Notes: generated by a model from the sequence alone, not told the origin. DNA of 64,000 bases from an uncultured Acidimicrobiales bacterium (GCA_937922805.1 CALAJV010000002.1:62001-126000); one strand, 5' to 3'. Counted from the stretch's first letter, positions 27,136 to 37,700 are shown. Translations and numbers: made by a program.

Positions 27136-28622
27136 CCTGGCGCCTCGGATAGAGCCAGAGCTGAACTGGCGATTCGTTGAAGTTGGTTCGGGTCGATATA
27201 GGCGTCGATCCAATCCGCCAGTTGGTCGTGATACGAATCGAGCTCTGCCGCGAAGCCGGTTCCGGCCGGGGCATAAATCCGATCCCGGGCCCGGGCCACA
27301 TCAGTGAGTAGCTGGGTTCGAGCGTCATCAGCATCGAACAGACCGTGCAAGCTCGTCCCTCGAACCGTTCCGGCCGGATTAACTGCCCCTTCTGGGAGTC
27401 CGTCGAGCTGCAACCAGGGGTCATCGCTAGACACAGGTCGGCCGTAGCGGATCTGATACCCAGCTACTGGGTGTGACCCGACTGTACCCTGCGATCGACA
27501 GACCACTTTGGGCTCCTGGAACGTGGTCACGGAGTCGAGCAGTCCGAGGGCGGTAACAGAACCAAGACCAGATTCGATAGTGTCGGTAATGCGGTGGCCA
27601 AGCATCTGATACCCGGCGCAAACCCCAATGATCCATGCTTTCGAGTGCTCTAAGGCAACGTCGAAGCCGTTGTCTCGCAACCAAGCCAGATCAGCCACGG
27701 TGGCCCGGCTCCCGGGCAGTACGATAATGTCGGCATCATCTAGTTCATCGGGCCGGACTACCCATCGAAGGTCAACATCGGGTTCGATCGTGAACGGATC
27801 GAGATCAGAGGGGTTAGCGAGCCGGGGGAGTGCGAGAGCGGCAACTCGAACCGGCTTTGGCGAGCGGGTCGGTTTCCGGACCCCGGTGTGCAGATCGAGG
27901 GAGTCTTCGGTTCCGAGGGCGTTGTGGTTGGCGATATAAGGAAGAACGCCGAGCACAGGCACACCATCGCGTTCTTGTAGTTGGCTGATACCTTCAGACA
28001 ACAGGCTCGCGTCTCCACGAAACTTGTTGAATACGATTCCTTTGATTTGGGCTCGAAGGTGGTGGGGGAGAAGGTCGATTGTGCCGTGGGCGGCGGCAAA
28101 GGCGCCACCGTGATCGATGTCGACCACCAAAATGGCTGGCATTCCAGCGGCGTGGGCTAGCGGAAGGTTTACCAAGTCCCGGTCCAGCAGGTTTATTTCA
28201 GCTGCGCCACCAGCACCTTCTGCAATTACCCAATCATGGTCGGCTTGAAGCCCCTGGAAAGCTTCAAGCACCACCGGCTTTAGAGCTGTTGTGGTAGGGC
28301 CGTAGCTGTGTGCGTCGGTTGACGAGACCTCGTCACCCATCACGACCAGATGGCTAGTGGCCGACGCACTTGGTTTAAGCAAGATTGGGTTCATCCGCCG
28401 CTCCAGAGCAACGTTGGCTGCGTCGGCCTGCATCGCTTGGGCCCGACCAACCTCGCCGCCATCAACCGAGACCGCGGCGTGGTTAGACATGTTCTGAGCC
28501 TTAAACGGTGCCACCGATAGTCCTCGGCGAGCCCAAGAACGGCAAATGGCCGCAGCCACAGTCGACTTCCCGGCGTTACTGGTAGCGCCACAAACGAGGA
28601 GCGCACCACGGCCATCAATCAA
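27129..28622 (-). CDS. cobQ: Cobyric acid synthase CobQ/CbiP
   Basis: The 497-residue glutamine-dependent amidotransferase adds four amide groups to adenosylcobyrinic acid diamide. The N-terminal dethiobiotin-synthetase-like domain shows CGATSNAGKSTVAAAICR, FKAQNMSNHA, GRAQAMQADAA and MNPILLKP. The C-terminal class I glutaminase-like domain has VLPGSRATVADL and the nucleophile elbow IGVCAGYQMLG, plus a His in GTSLHGLF. The start is TTG 28622, overlapping the cobO stop; no ATG or GTG lies nearby. It is the second gene of the operon. Confidence 0.95.
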   Translation of the reverse strand: MIDGRGALLVCGATSNAGKSTVAAAICRSWARRGLSVAPFKAQNMSNHAAVSVDGGEVGRAQAMQADAANVALERRMNPILLKPSASATSHLVVMGDEVSSTDAHSYGPTTTALKPVVLEAFQGLQADHDWVIAEGAGGAAEINLLDRDLVNLPLAHAAGMPAILVVDIDHGGAFAAAHGTIDLLPHHLRAQIKGIVFNKFRGDASLLSEGISQLQERDGVPVLGVLPYIANHNALGTEDSLDLHTGVRKPTRSPKPVRVAALALPRLANPSDLDPFTIEPDVDLRWVVRPDELDDADIIVLPGSRATVADLAWLRDNGFDVALEHSKAWIIGVCAGYQMLGHRITDTIESGLGSVTALGLLDSVTTFQEPKVVCRSQGTVGSHPVAGYQIRYGRPVSSDDPWLQLDGLPEGAVNPAGTVRGTSLHGLFDADDARTQLLTDVARARDRIYAPAGTGFAAELDSYHDQLADWIDAYIDPNQLQRIASSALALSEAPGW

Positions 28623-29239
28623 AAGTCGATGCCTTTCTTGGCTTGGATTTTCTCATCGAACGCATGCTTGACCTTCACCATCTCAGTCACCGTGTCGGCG
28701 ACAGCCACAACTTCGGCGGCCATATCTCGGCCAGTAAGAATCACGTTAACGTGCTCTGGGCGCTCGGACAGGCAAGCCACGACGTCGGCCGGATCGATCC
28801 ACTCCCAGGTCATCGAATAGCTGATCTCGTCGAGAACAACTAGATGGTACTTTCCTGATGCTACTAGTTCTTTCGAAAACTCCCAGGCGGCCACTGCTTT
28901 GGCTCGGGTTTCGTCTAAGTCATCGGATTCCCAGGTAAAGCCATCGCCGGCGGCGAACCATTCAACGCCGAGGCTTCGACATACCTTTTCTTCGCCGGTG
29001 TTCCATTTGCCGCTCTTGAGTGACTGGACAACGGCCACGTTCCACCCTCGGGCAACGGCCCGGAGCAGAGTCCCAAATGCGGCCGTTGACTTCCCCTTGC
29101 CATGGCCAGTGTGCACCAAGACTAGAGACGCCGCTCGTTGAAGTTCTTGTCGATCGTAGGGCGCTTCGTTTCTCGGTTCGCTGGGTTCTTCACCGAGTTC
29201 GGTTCCAGTTTCGATCTGGTCTGCAGTTTGATCGGACAT
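28619..29239 (-). CDS. cobO: Corrinoid adenosyltransferase CobO/BtuR
   Basis: This enzyme transfers the adenosyl group of ATP to cob(I)alamin or cob(I)yrinic acid a,c-diamide. The P-loop LVHTGHGKGKSTAAFGTLLRA is near residue 40, followed by VVQSLKSGKWNTGEE, WEFSK and the Walker-B-like VLDEISYSM. VNVILTGRDMAAEVV completes the family pattern. ATG 29239 has AGGAG seven bases upstream; the frame continues to 29290 but lacks a better site. It is the first gene of the operon and follows a cobalamin riboswitch, so B12 should repress it. Confidence 0.94.
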   Translation of the reverse strand: MSDQTADQIETGTELGEEPSEPRNEAPYDRQELQRAASLVLVHTGHGKGKSTAAFGTLLRAVARGWNVAVVQSLKSGKWNTGEEKVCRSLGVEWFAAGDGFTWESDDLDETRAKAVAAWEFSKELVASGKYHLVVLDEISYSMTWEWIDPADVVACLSERPEHVNVILTGRDMAAEVVAVADTVTEMVKVKHAFDEKIQAKKGIDF

Positions 29240-29319
29240 AAACATTCTCCTGTCGATCGAGGGAACGATTGCTCGATCGACAGCAGCCAATCAAACCAAC
29301 CCCAAGCCTCGAGGGTTAA

Positions 29320-29480
29320 CGGTTCTTCGCAGCGCACAGCTTGACCGGACTCGCCGTGTGATCGACCCGAGGATCGATCGACGGCATCACCGTTGCGGGA
29401 CAGCGCTGGATTCTAACCAGACTTCATCTGCTTGCTTCGTAGCAACTCTAGTCGGTCTGCCCCCAGAAGAAGTCCGAATG
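29320..29480 (-). promoter_or_regulatory. Cobalamin riboswitch upstream of cobO
   Basis: On the minus strand the leader contains GAATCCAGCGCTGTCCCGCA followed by ACGGTGA, and then GGCGAGTCCGGTCA some 45 bases later (complement of about 29342-29355). The first matches the conserved core of the cobalamin (B12) aptamer and the second its B12-box. Boundaries are approximate. It lies 80 to 240 bases upstream of cobO and would lower expression of the cobO-cobQ-cbiZ-cobD operon when adenosylcobalamin is present. Whether control is at transcription or translation cannot be told. Confidence 0.88.
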
Positions 29481-29533
29481 GTGAATTAGTAGCAAGCTAT
29501 ACCGGTGGGGGCCATTCGTTGACGGCCTTGCCG

Positions 29534-30805
29534 TCACGTTAGCGTCGCTTCTAGCTCTATCGAGTCCGCTCCTCGCTGCACGGCGAGTTCAACAACATCA
29601 CCGCTGAAGTGGCTTTGAACCAAACTTGTGAGCTCGCCGATACTGGTAACCGGCGCTCCATCGATGGCGAGAATTCGATCGCCAACTTCTAGTCCGGCAA
29701 GGTCGGCTCCCGATCCGGCAGTTACCTCAGAAATCGGTACGCCAACGGACGAATCTTGCCGGTTGCCGCTAACGCCGAGCACTCCATATTCGAGCGAGCC
29801 ACCCTCGACCAGTCGTTCGGCTACCTTGATCGCAGTGTCGATTGGCACCGCGAATCCAATGCCAACGTTACTGTTACTCGATCCGTCAGTACGGATCGAT
29901 GCGTTGATTCCGATCAGTTCGCCATCCCTATTACCCAACGCTCCACCTGAGTTCCCAGGGTTTATCGGCGCGTCGGTTTGGATCATGGCGCTTACTCCGC
30001 CGGTAGCGTTCGGTACTGGTCGATTTACCGATGAGACGATTCCGGCGGTCACTGTCTGCTGGAGCTGGAAAGGACTCCCGATTGCCACTGTTAGCTGACC
30101 AGGCTCGAGCGAAGCGCTGGAACCAATTGAAGCTACTGGAAGATCACCTTCCGAAGCAGAAAGAACCGCTATGTCGTTCCTAGGGTCTGAGCCGACAATC
30201 TCGGTCTCGATAACTCGGCCATCATCTGTTCGGATCTGTACTTGGCTGGCGCCATCGACTACGTGGTGGTTGGTTAGAACAAGCCCGTCGGCGTAGACGA
30301 CACCCGAGCCTTGCCCTCGATTAGTTTCGACCTGCACAACCGACGGTCCGAGGATCCGGGCTACATGCGCTACTGGTTCGTTACCTTTGCGCGACACGGC
30401 ATTCGGAATCGGCATAGCCCCAGCCCCCGAGACTGTTGCGGCGGCGTCCTGGATGGCTTCATCAGCAGTTGGGGTTGGGGCCGTCGGCCCGTTGTCGGAC
30501 ACGTACTGACCGACAGCAAACCCGATCACGCCGACCAAGCCGCCCAGAACAAACATCGCGCCTGCTAGTACCCATCGTGACCACCGACGTTTCTCTCCGT
30601 TGGTCGAGTGGCTCGATACTGGGGTGGGCAAGCTTGGTCTCATTGGTTGACTAGCGACAGGTCCGTCGAGTTGGTATTGATACCAGGCATCTCCGTCGAG
30701 CCTCGGGATCACTTGTTCTGTACGTGGTTCACCGACCTGTTCGTTGGCTGGTTGACTGGTTACTGAACCAGCTAGTGGTTTCGGTACCGCTGAGACGGGG
30801 GACAT
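29534..30805 (-). CDS. HtrA/DegP-like S1C serine protease with PDZ domain
   Basis: The 423-residue protein has a cytoplasmic N-terminal tail, one transmembrane segment (about residues 80-105, LAGAMFVLGGLVGVIGFAVG), a trypsin-like domain and one C-terminal PDZ domain. The catalytic triad is intact: His in LTNHHVVDG, Asp in DPRNDIAVL and Ser in PGNSGGALG. It should act outside the membrane on misfolded or specific envelope proteins. AGGAG precedes ATG 30805. It lies 157 bases downstream of the lanthipeptide operon on the same strand and could be cotranscribed. A role in lanthipeptide leader removal is possible but unproven; HtrA proteins are usually housekeeping. Confidence 0.93.
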   Translation of the reverse strand: MSPVSAVPKPLAGSVTSQPANEQVGEPRTEQVIPRLDGDAWYQYQLDGPVASQPMRPSLPTPVSSHSTNGEKRRWSRWVLAGAMFVLGGLVGVIGFAVGQYVSDNGPTAPTPTADEAIQDAAATVSGAGAMPIPNAVSRKGNEPVAHVARILGPSVVQVETNRGQGSGVVYADGLVLTNHHVVDGASQVQIRTDDGRVIETEIVGSDPRNDIAVLSASEGDLPVASIGSSASLEPGQLTVAIGSPFQLQQTVTAGIVSSVNRPVPNATGGVSAMIQTDAPINPGNSGGALGNRDGELIGINASIRTDGSSNSNVGIGFAVPIDTAIKVAERLVEGGSLEYGVLGVSGNRQDSSVGVPISEVTAGSGADLAGLEVGDRILAIDGAPVTSIGELTSLVQSHFSGDVVELAVQRGADSIELEATLT

Positions 30806-30962
30806 TCTTCCAACTCCTGTTCGTTTTTGGCGAACATACCGACCCGGACCGAAAGTTCAGGCAAAGAAAACAACCAGGAGAGAAAAGAGGAATAAAGCAG
30901 CTACGAAATCGCCGCCCAAAATTGAGCTTTCTAGCGGCATCGAATCATCTGATGGACGATCC

Positions 30963-32528
30963 TTAACATCTGGTGAACCAAGCCTTGATCTGCTCGTTTA
31001 CCCGCAGACGTTCTTGGCCGCCGAAGCGAGCCTCAGCTTGTTGTCGTCCAGTGGTGAGAATTAGACCCTCTACTACTCGTCCGGTTGAGAACTCAACCTG
31101 GTGGGAGCCCGGCGACGTCGTCAGATAGGGGATGTCACGTTTGCGCAGGTCGGCGACTTCTTCGTGAGCTAAATGTTGCGAAGCCGAAGCTGGCACGTTG
31201 GAAGGCACCATGCGGAGCCGACTCAATAGGGCGTCTTGAAACGAGGCGTCGATCACGACTTGTGGTTTGTCTAGCTGTTCGAGAAGTTCGGCGTAGATGA
31301 TCGTGTCTCGGGCAAACAGTCTGACCTCGGCTCGATCGAATTCTTGGGCCAAGGGGCCAACTTCTGGCTGGAGGTGATCAGCAGTCTGGTGGAACCCCAA
31401 TTCGAACTCGGTTTGGTTGACCGACTGGTTGTCGCCAACCAGCACGGCTAGCCAGTCCGTGATGGACGGCTGATTCTCTGACGCCGAGCCAACTACGGGG
31501 GTCAGTAAACCATCGATCTGGCTTACAACTATCTGGTCCTCGACGACGAACAGGTGATCGGTTTCAAGGCCCGATCCCCCCAGGAAGTACACAATGGCTA
31601 ACAGTTCCCCTAGTGATCGGCTGACCGCCGGTCCGAACTCTGACGCTCCGACCTCGCTGAGGTTGTAGCCCTCGATCCACTGGACCCAACCGGCCGATCT
31701 ACCTTTCCAGATTCGGGGCACCGCCACGCCACCTGCGGTTCCGGTTTTAGAGGCCAGCAGATCAACGACTCGTTGAAGGATCACCAGACCGTCTATGGAC
31801 CTTGGATGTAGTGCTGCACTCGAACCTTTACCGCTGACGGTTACGACCGGCAGACCTCCCCGGTGTACATCGCCCGCGTCCCACGAACGCTGGATGATCG
31901 GCTCGGCGACCAACCACGGCGGTCGGTCGGATAGGGCCTCGGCGACAAAGCGGGCGCACGACTGCCACCCTTTTAGTACATTCCAAATTTGCCTGATGGC
32001 ATTTGGTCGGGCCTTCCACCAGTCGGCTAAACCGTCACCTTGACGGTGATCGATGGCGCTAAGTAAGTCAGGTTCAGTGGGCGCCAAATCTGCGACCAGC
32101 AGTCCGAGACACAGTCGGTCGATTGACTCGATAGCGGGTTCCAACAACTGCCCGTCGAGTATTTCCGAATCGTGGGAAGAAAACTCGCTCTCGATAAATC
32201 GGGCGATCAAGGGTTTCGCCAACGCAGCCGGGACTGAATCGTCAATCGCCGCTACCACTAACGGATAGGCACCACTCGGGGGCTCGACTATTACTGCCCA
32301 CCGAGGGGCCTGATCGGGCGGAGCCGACGAAGGACCGGAGGCCGCCTCGTCGGGGGCGTCGGGTCCACCAAGCACGGCGGCAATTACCGTATGAGCATCA
32401 GTATCGCCATCATCAATTCCGGCCAAATGTTGAAACATCGGCTCTCCAAGATGGGGGAGGAGGTCGGCGATGCGGACGAGACCGAGACCTCCTACCCACC
32501 ACGGTTGTTCGATGCGGCTTGCGTTCAT
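30963..32528 (-). CDS. Stand-alone LanM-type pseudo-dehydratase (no cyclase domain)
   Basis: The 521-residue protein aligns along its length with the dehydratase (DUF4135) half of the LanM in the same operon. Shared landmarks are GDVHRGGLPVVTV against GDAHGGQSVTVV, HPRS against YKPRS, GELLAIVYFLGGSG against GQLLAVLYVLGGTD, FARDTIIYAELL, and ADLRKRDIPYL against ADLHRRDIPIF. It ends where a LanC domain would begin. The catalytic positions are lost: YKPRS Lys is His, TDVHREN is replaced by SGLETDH, and DLET by QIDG. It therefore cannot phosphorylate and eliminate Ser/Thr in the known way. It overlaps the transporter gene by 4 bases (ATGA). I infer a non-catalytic partner, perhaps for precursor binding, or a self-protection role. 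Confidence 0.8.
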   Translation of the reverse strand: MNASRIEQPWWVGGLGLVRIADLLPHLGEPMFQHLAGIDDGDTDAHTVIAAVLGGPDAPDEAASGPSSAPPDQAPRWAVIVEPPSGAYPLVVAAIDDSVPAALAKPLIARFIESEFSSHDSEILDGQLLEPAIESIDRLCLGLLVADLAPTEPDLLSAIDHRQGDGLADWWKARPNAIRQIWNVLKGWQSCARFVAEALSDRPPWLVAEPIIQRSWDAGDVHRGGLPVVTVSGKGSSAALHPRSIDGLVILQRVVDLLASKTGTAGGVAVPRIWKGRSAGWVQWIEGYNLSEVGASEFGPAVSRSLGELLAIVYFLGGSGLETDHLFVVEDQIVVSQIDGLLTPVVGSASENQPSITDWLAVLVGDNQSVNQTEFELGFHQTADHLQPEVGPLAQEFDRAEVRLFARDTIIYAELLEQLDKPQVVIDASFQDALLSRLRMVPSNVPASASQHLAHEEVADLRKRDIPYLTTSPGSHQVEFSTGRVVEGLILTTGRQQAEARFGGQERLRVNEQIKAWFTRC

Positions 32529-34732
32529 TGTAAGCTCTGCGCCGATACTAGCTCAGCGTAGTGACCGTCGCCGGCTAGCAATTCGGCGTGACAACCTTGC
32601 TCTGCTATGGCTCCATCGACGAGAACGATAATTTGGTCGGCGTGGCGTACCGTCGACAGCCGGTGGGCGACAGTAACTCGGCTGCAAGAAAGGGCGTCGA
32701 GCGAGCGACTAACCGCGGTTTCGGTTAGTACATCTAGATGGCTCGTGGCTTCGTCAAACACTACGAGTTTAGGTTGACGAATGAGGGCACGAGCGATGGC
32801 TAACCGTTGTAGTTGCCCGCCAGAAAGCCCGCCGCCTTGCTCAGAGATTATCGTGTCGAAACCTAGAGGCATGGCCAGTATGTCTTCGAGTAGGCCTGCG
32901 GCATCGGCTGCTTCGACTAGTTGTTCGTTGGTCGGATCTTCAATCCCGAGGGCAATGTTGTCGCGAAGCCGACCACCAAGTACGAACGGTTCTTGTAGGA
33001 CCACCCCAATCTTCGATCGAAGCTGTTCAGGACTGATTCTGTCCAGCGTCACGCCGTCGTAGCGAATCTCGCCCGACGTTGGCGTGAGCAACCCGAGAAT
33101 GAGTCGAATCAACGTGCTTTTCCCAGCGCCGCTCCGGCCGACGATAGCCAGACTAGATCCGGCTGGCACTGAGAGATTGATGTCGCGCAGGATTAGGGGG
33201 CCATCCGGTCGGAATCGCAAGCTAACGCCATCCAACTCGATCTGTCCGGTGATTTCTTGCCGGTGCGGCTCGTCACGGTCGTTTCCAGCTTCCAAACGAG
33301 CAGGCTCGGGCGTCTGATGTCGGGCCTGATCACCTAGCTCTGAGATGGGCCGGGACGGGGAGTCGAGCACCTCAAGTAACCGCTCCAAATGGGCAGTTGC
33401 TAGTACCAACTGCTGACTGCCGGCGGCCAGGCTTTGAAGCGGAACTAGCGCAGCGCTGGCCACTCCGATTAGACCGACCATGGCTCCGACGCTTAGCTCA
33501 CCATCAGCGGCAAGAACGGCGCCGACTGACAGGAGGGCCAGGCTGGCGGCGGCCCGCACTACAGGCGGCACGGCATCGATGAGAGCCGATACCTTTCCTC
33601 GGTCGATACTGCTTTGAATGTACTGCTCAAACAGACCGCTCCAATGGTTGCCGACGGTTCTTTCGGCGCCGATTGCTTTGATCGTTGGCATACCTTTCAA
33701 CATTTGGACCACGTGAGACTGCTCTCGGGCCTGTCGTTCGAGTTCCCACTGGCGGAGATGATGGACCCGCTTTCCAATAACTACCAGGGCTGCGATCTCA
33801 ACCGCAGCGGCGATCAAGATGACAACCAGAAACTGAGGCGCTGCCACCGCGAGAATCAGCAGGTAAACAATGAGGAACAGGCCGTCAAGCAACGCCGCAA
33901 CGAGTTGATCGGTCAACAAATCCCGCACGACCGACGAGGATGAAAGGCGCATTAACATATCACCCGAAGAGTGTTGTTCGAAGAAAGATACGTCCAGGCC
34001 AAGTGTGTGGTCGACAAACTCGTTTTGAAGTTGGCGATCGAGCCTCGCCCGAACGATATTCAATAGCAAACTACGGGTTAACCTGACAACGACGTCAGCA
34101 ACGATCACTGCGCTTGCCGCCAACACGAGAATTGGAAGCAAAGAACTCTCTTGCTCGCCGATAACCCGATCGATTACGAGGTACGTTACGGCCGGAAAAA
34201 CGAGAGCTAGAGCTTGCGCCACCCCGGCCAGCAACAAGAGCACAGCAACTGACCGACCAAAGCGCTCGGTTGCGCGTATTCGTTTCAAGTAGCGAGACCA
34301 AACTCGGGGAGACTCGAAAGGGCGTTCAACGAACTCTTCGGTTTGAGAGAACAACAAAATGACTCCGCTGAACCCTTCCAGAAACTGCTCCGATGTCATG
34401 GTTAGGAGACCACGGGCTGGATCAGCAACGACCGCTCGGTCGCCGCTGAACTCGTGGAGGACAACGAAGTGGTCACCTTCCCAATGAGCTATTGCTGGCA
34501 AGGTCAGCGACGAGAGCAGCGTAGAGTCCGAGATCAGCTTTCCGGCTACGTTCAGGCCCTCGGACTCGGCAGCGACCGCGATAGCAGCTGCGGTTGCCCC
34601 ATCTCGTCCAGTTTCGATAAGGCGGCGTCCCTGCGCCAGAGATGTTGAGCGGCCGTGAGCGGTGAGCACCATGGCCAGACAGGCGGCACCACAATCTACT
34701 GCTGCCAGTTGGCGAATAACTTTTCTTTTCAC
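32525..34732 (-). CDS. lanT: LanT: ABC transporter with N-terminal C39 leader peptidase
   Basis: The 735-residue bifunctional exporter cuts double-glycine-type leaders and exports the mature lanthipeptide. The C39 peptidase domain (residues 1-130) has its Cys in AAVDCGAACLAMVL, His in WEGDHFVVL and Asp in VVADPARG. Six membrane helices follow (about 160-440). The nucleotide-binding domain has Walker A VGRSGAGKSTL, signature LSGGQLQRLAIARAL and Walker B LVVFDEATSHLD. The start is GTG 34732, overlapping the LanM stop (GTGA). The expected cleavage site in the precursor is after SGA. Confidence 0.95.
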   Translation of the reverse strand: MKRKVIRQLAAVDCGAACLAMVLTAHGRSTSLAQGRRLIETGRDGATAAAIAVAAESEGLNVAGKLISDSTLLSSLTLPAIAHWEGDHFVVLHEFSGDRAVVADPARGLLTMTSEQFLEGFSGVILLFSQTEEFVERPFESPRVWSRYLKRIRATERFGRSVAVLLLLAGVAQALALVFPAVTYLVIDRVIGEQESSLLPILVLAASAVIVADVVVRLTRSLLLNIVRARLDRQLQNEFVDHTLGLDVSFFEQHSSGDMLMRLSSSSVVRDLLTDQLVAALLDGLFLIVYLLILAVAAPQFLVVILIAAAVEIAALVVIGKRVHHLRQWELERQAREQSHVVQMLKGMPTIKAIGAERTVGNHWSGLFEQYIQSSIDRGKVSALIDAVPPVVRAAASLALLSVGAVLAADGELSVGAMVGLIGVASAALVPLQSLAAGSQQLVLATAHLERLLEVLDSPSRPISELGDQARHQTPEPARLEAGNDRDEPHRQEITGQIELDGVSLRFRPDGPLILRDINLSVPAGSSLAIVGRSGAGKSTLIRLILGLLTPTSGEIRYDGVTLDRISPEQLRSKIGVVLQEPFVLGGRLRDNIALGIEDPTNEQLVEAADAAGLLEDILAMPLGFDTIISEQGGGLSGGQLQRLAIARALIRQPKLVVFDEATSHLDVLTETAVSRSLDALSCSRVTVAHRLSTVRHADQIIVLVDGAIAEQGCHAELLAGDGHYAELVSAQSLQ

Positions 34733-37700
34733 GGCGATTCAGGCGAAACTTCTGCGACTAGCGGGCCACTTGAATGTGCTGTTGCCGACAAGGTTAAAAC
34801 GTCGCTGGTGTTTTCGGGGTCGGCCAGTCGAAGGAGCCCAAGCCCAATGCCTGATAGTCCTGTCATTAGCCCTGGTTCGATTACGCCAAGGGGAAGACCA
34901 GCCGACGCCCGTCCGGACGCTATTTCATTCACGATGTATGACCGTTGTTTGCCGACGAAATCAAGGATGCGTTGGTCGCCGAAGTAGTAACCGGCCGCCG
35001 CTACTGCATCAAGGTTGCCCAGATCTCCGTGACATAGGCAGTGACTGCCCCCAAAGCCGCCGTTTATGGTAGTTTCGACCGCTACTCGCAGGTCTTGTTC
35101 TAGCCGATCCAAGTCGAGCGAAGACAAAACGTCGTTGCCTCTCGCTGCGTCCAGAATTGCCAGTCTGCTCACCGCTATGCCTGGGGCACCGTGACACCAA
35201 GCGAGCGGGAACCGTAGGCCATCGCCAAGCATTGCTTCGTAGGATTCGGGCAAGACTCGCAAATCAGGCCAGTTTCCCTCTTCCTCGTCGAACTTCGAGT
35301 GTTCGTAGTTCAACGCATCGTTGGCGTAGTGGACCCATTGTTCGTCTTCGGTTGCCACCGCCAGACGGGCGAAGAATAGAGCGATAGCGGCGGCCCCATG
35401 GGCGAACCCAGCGAGAGGCGGATTAGCCGGTGAGATGGGCTCACCGGTGGTGGCCCAAACAGCGCCGGTGGGGCCATCAACAGCAAGCGACGCTAGATGG
35501 GTGCCGCATCGTCGGGCCAAGTCGATTCCGGCGTTGGTGTGCTCGCCGTTGAGGGCAAGACCGGCTAATCCAAGCCCGGTAACGCCTTGAGTTGCGTCGG
35601 CCCATTTATCCTGATTGATTACGGCGTCAGACCAACCGATCCATTGAGACAAGTCGGCCCGCTCAGGAAGCCATCCAAGTTCATTTAGGCGATTAGCTGA
35701 CCATAACAATCCACCCCAACCGGTGTATCCGCCGGCGACCTCAAGTTTGGCTCCGTACTCGGTCACCTGATCGACAAATCCGTCGACCGACCATTGCAAC
35801 AGATCGGTTGCCCCTCCGCCGAGTCGATGATGCTCGGCTAGATAAACAGAAATTCCGCCAAGTCCGGCGTACAAGTCGGCGCTAACGATCCCGACTGCCG
35901 CCGTTCCATCAGATCGCTCCTCAATGCCATACCAGCGGCAGCGATCGTCACGAACTATCGCCGTTTGGCTCAAGCGTTCAACAACCAACTCTGAAACCGC
36001 AACTATGTCTTGGTTGGTGACTGGAGCGGCCACTGCTGCGGTCAGCGGAGGGCGAACCCGAAGCAGGTCGTGGTCGCCACTGCTGGCTGTTAGATGCAGA
36101 TCCCCGACTGCTCCTAAGAAAGCGGCAGCGATCAGAAATAGTTGGTGTTCTAGATCACGGTCGCCCAGTCGATGAAGCCGTTCGAGTAACCGGTCCCACC
36201 CGGAAAGAGCAAAGATGTTCTCGATCTCATGGCCGTGCGTTGACCAGGCCGATGTAGACGTTGCCGTGCACTGAAATATTGGAATGTCGCGACGATGAAG
36301 ATCGGCGACTTCGAAAGGTCCGATGGCCGAAACGAACGGGGCTTCGTCGAGAGCCAACCAAAGGCTGTCGATGTGACGGTCGCGCTCTAAGGCATCGGTT
36401 AACAGGTGTGGGTGGTCGGCCTCGTTCAATATCAGGCTGTAGGTTTGGGTGTCGCGAAGAACCGACCGAAGCTCAGCGGTTCTGAGATTTTTGAGAATCC
36501 CTTCTGGGTCGGACAACTGGTTGGCGTGGCGACTCAGTTCGACGTAGGTCTGGCGAAACCCGTTGAGAATCGATGGAACGAACTCAACCGCTCGAGCCGA
36601 CGTGCCATCGAGGCTCGGGACGTTATCGGAGAGTGGAACTTCGATCTCGACCCGTTCGATGCGGGCCCGGTCAGTCCCAGAGTCAATCAGTAGCGGAAGG
36701 TTGGCCGACTGGACCACATCACCGTCGCCTACACCGCCGTCATCGAATTCGCCGCTCCCTGAACGTTCTGGCAGGAGCAACGTGTTCAGCACTGTGTCTT
36801 CGATCTCGCGAAGAAACGGCGATTCGAGATCTTGAAGCCGCTGGGGTTCGGGCGCCAATAAAGTTTCCAGATCGACCAGCACCGGATGGTCGGCGTGAGC
36901 GATGAGATTCTCTCGGTGCACATCAGTCCCACCGAGTACGTAGAGAACTGCTAGGAGCTGACCGACTCGTTCGTAGTGAAGTTCAAGCTCAGCGTGGGAT
37001 CCGCAAGGTTTCGGTTCGACGAACTCAACCCAACCGTGGGTTCCACAGTCAAGAACTCGCCATCGTAGAAAACTTTGTCCGGCACCCCAAGCATGGACCT
37101 GGTCAAGAACTTCATGAACGTGGCGCTCGACCACAACTGAGCGCGGCTTGTAGACGACCTTCCAGCCAGTTGCGGTGGTAACGACAGTGACGCTTTGACC
37201 ACCATGAGCGTCTCCGGCTCCGGCCTCGATCTTAACCACCGGTCCGGGATCCTCACCGTCGTTCAGGTCGGTTCGTATCTGCGCCCAGTCAGCGACCAGC
37301 CGTTCGAGAAATAGCGTTGTTCCTGCTTCCCACCCTGACAGCATTTGGTGGAGCTGTCGGGCAAGCACCGGGTAGATGGCGAAGATCTCTTTGGCGTACT
37401 CAGCCCGACCGAGTCTCGACACAAAATCCCGGTATCGATCCTCGCTACTGTCTCCGTGTAGGTTGCCATCAAGAGCCGAGGCGTGCATCTCGACGACCAA
37501 TGAACGAGAGATCATCATTTCGGCTAGCCGAGCCACAGGTCCGACGAGTTGGCCGACCATGGCAAGCGGGTCGAATGGAACTGCAGTAGGGGAGTGGCTC
37601 GATTCCAAAGATTCGACAGCTCGTTGCATTGCGTTAGCCACAATCTGTCGATAGAGCATGGCGAATCCGGAGACTCGCCACTCACCTAGCGTGTCGTCGA

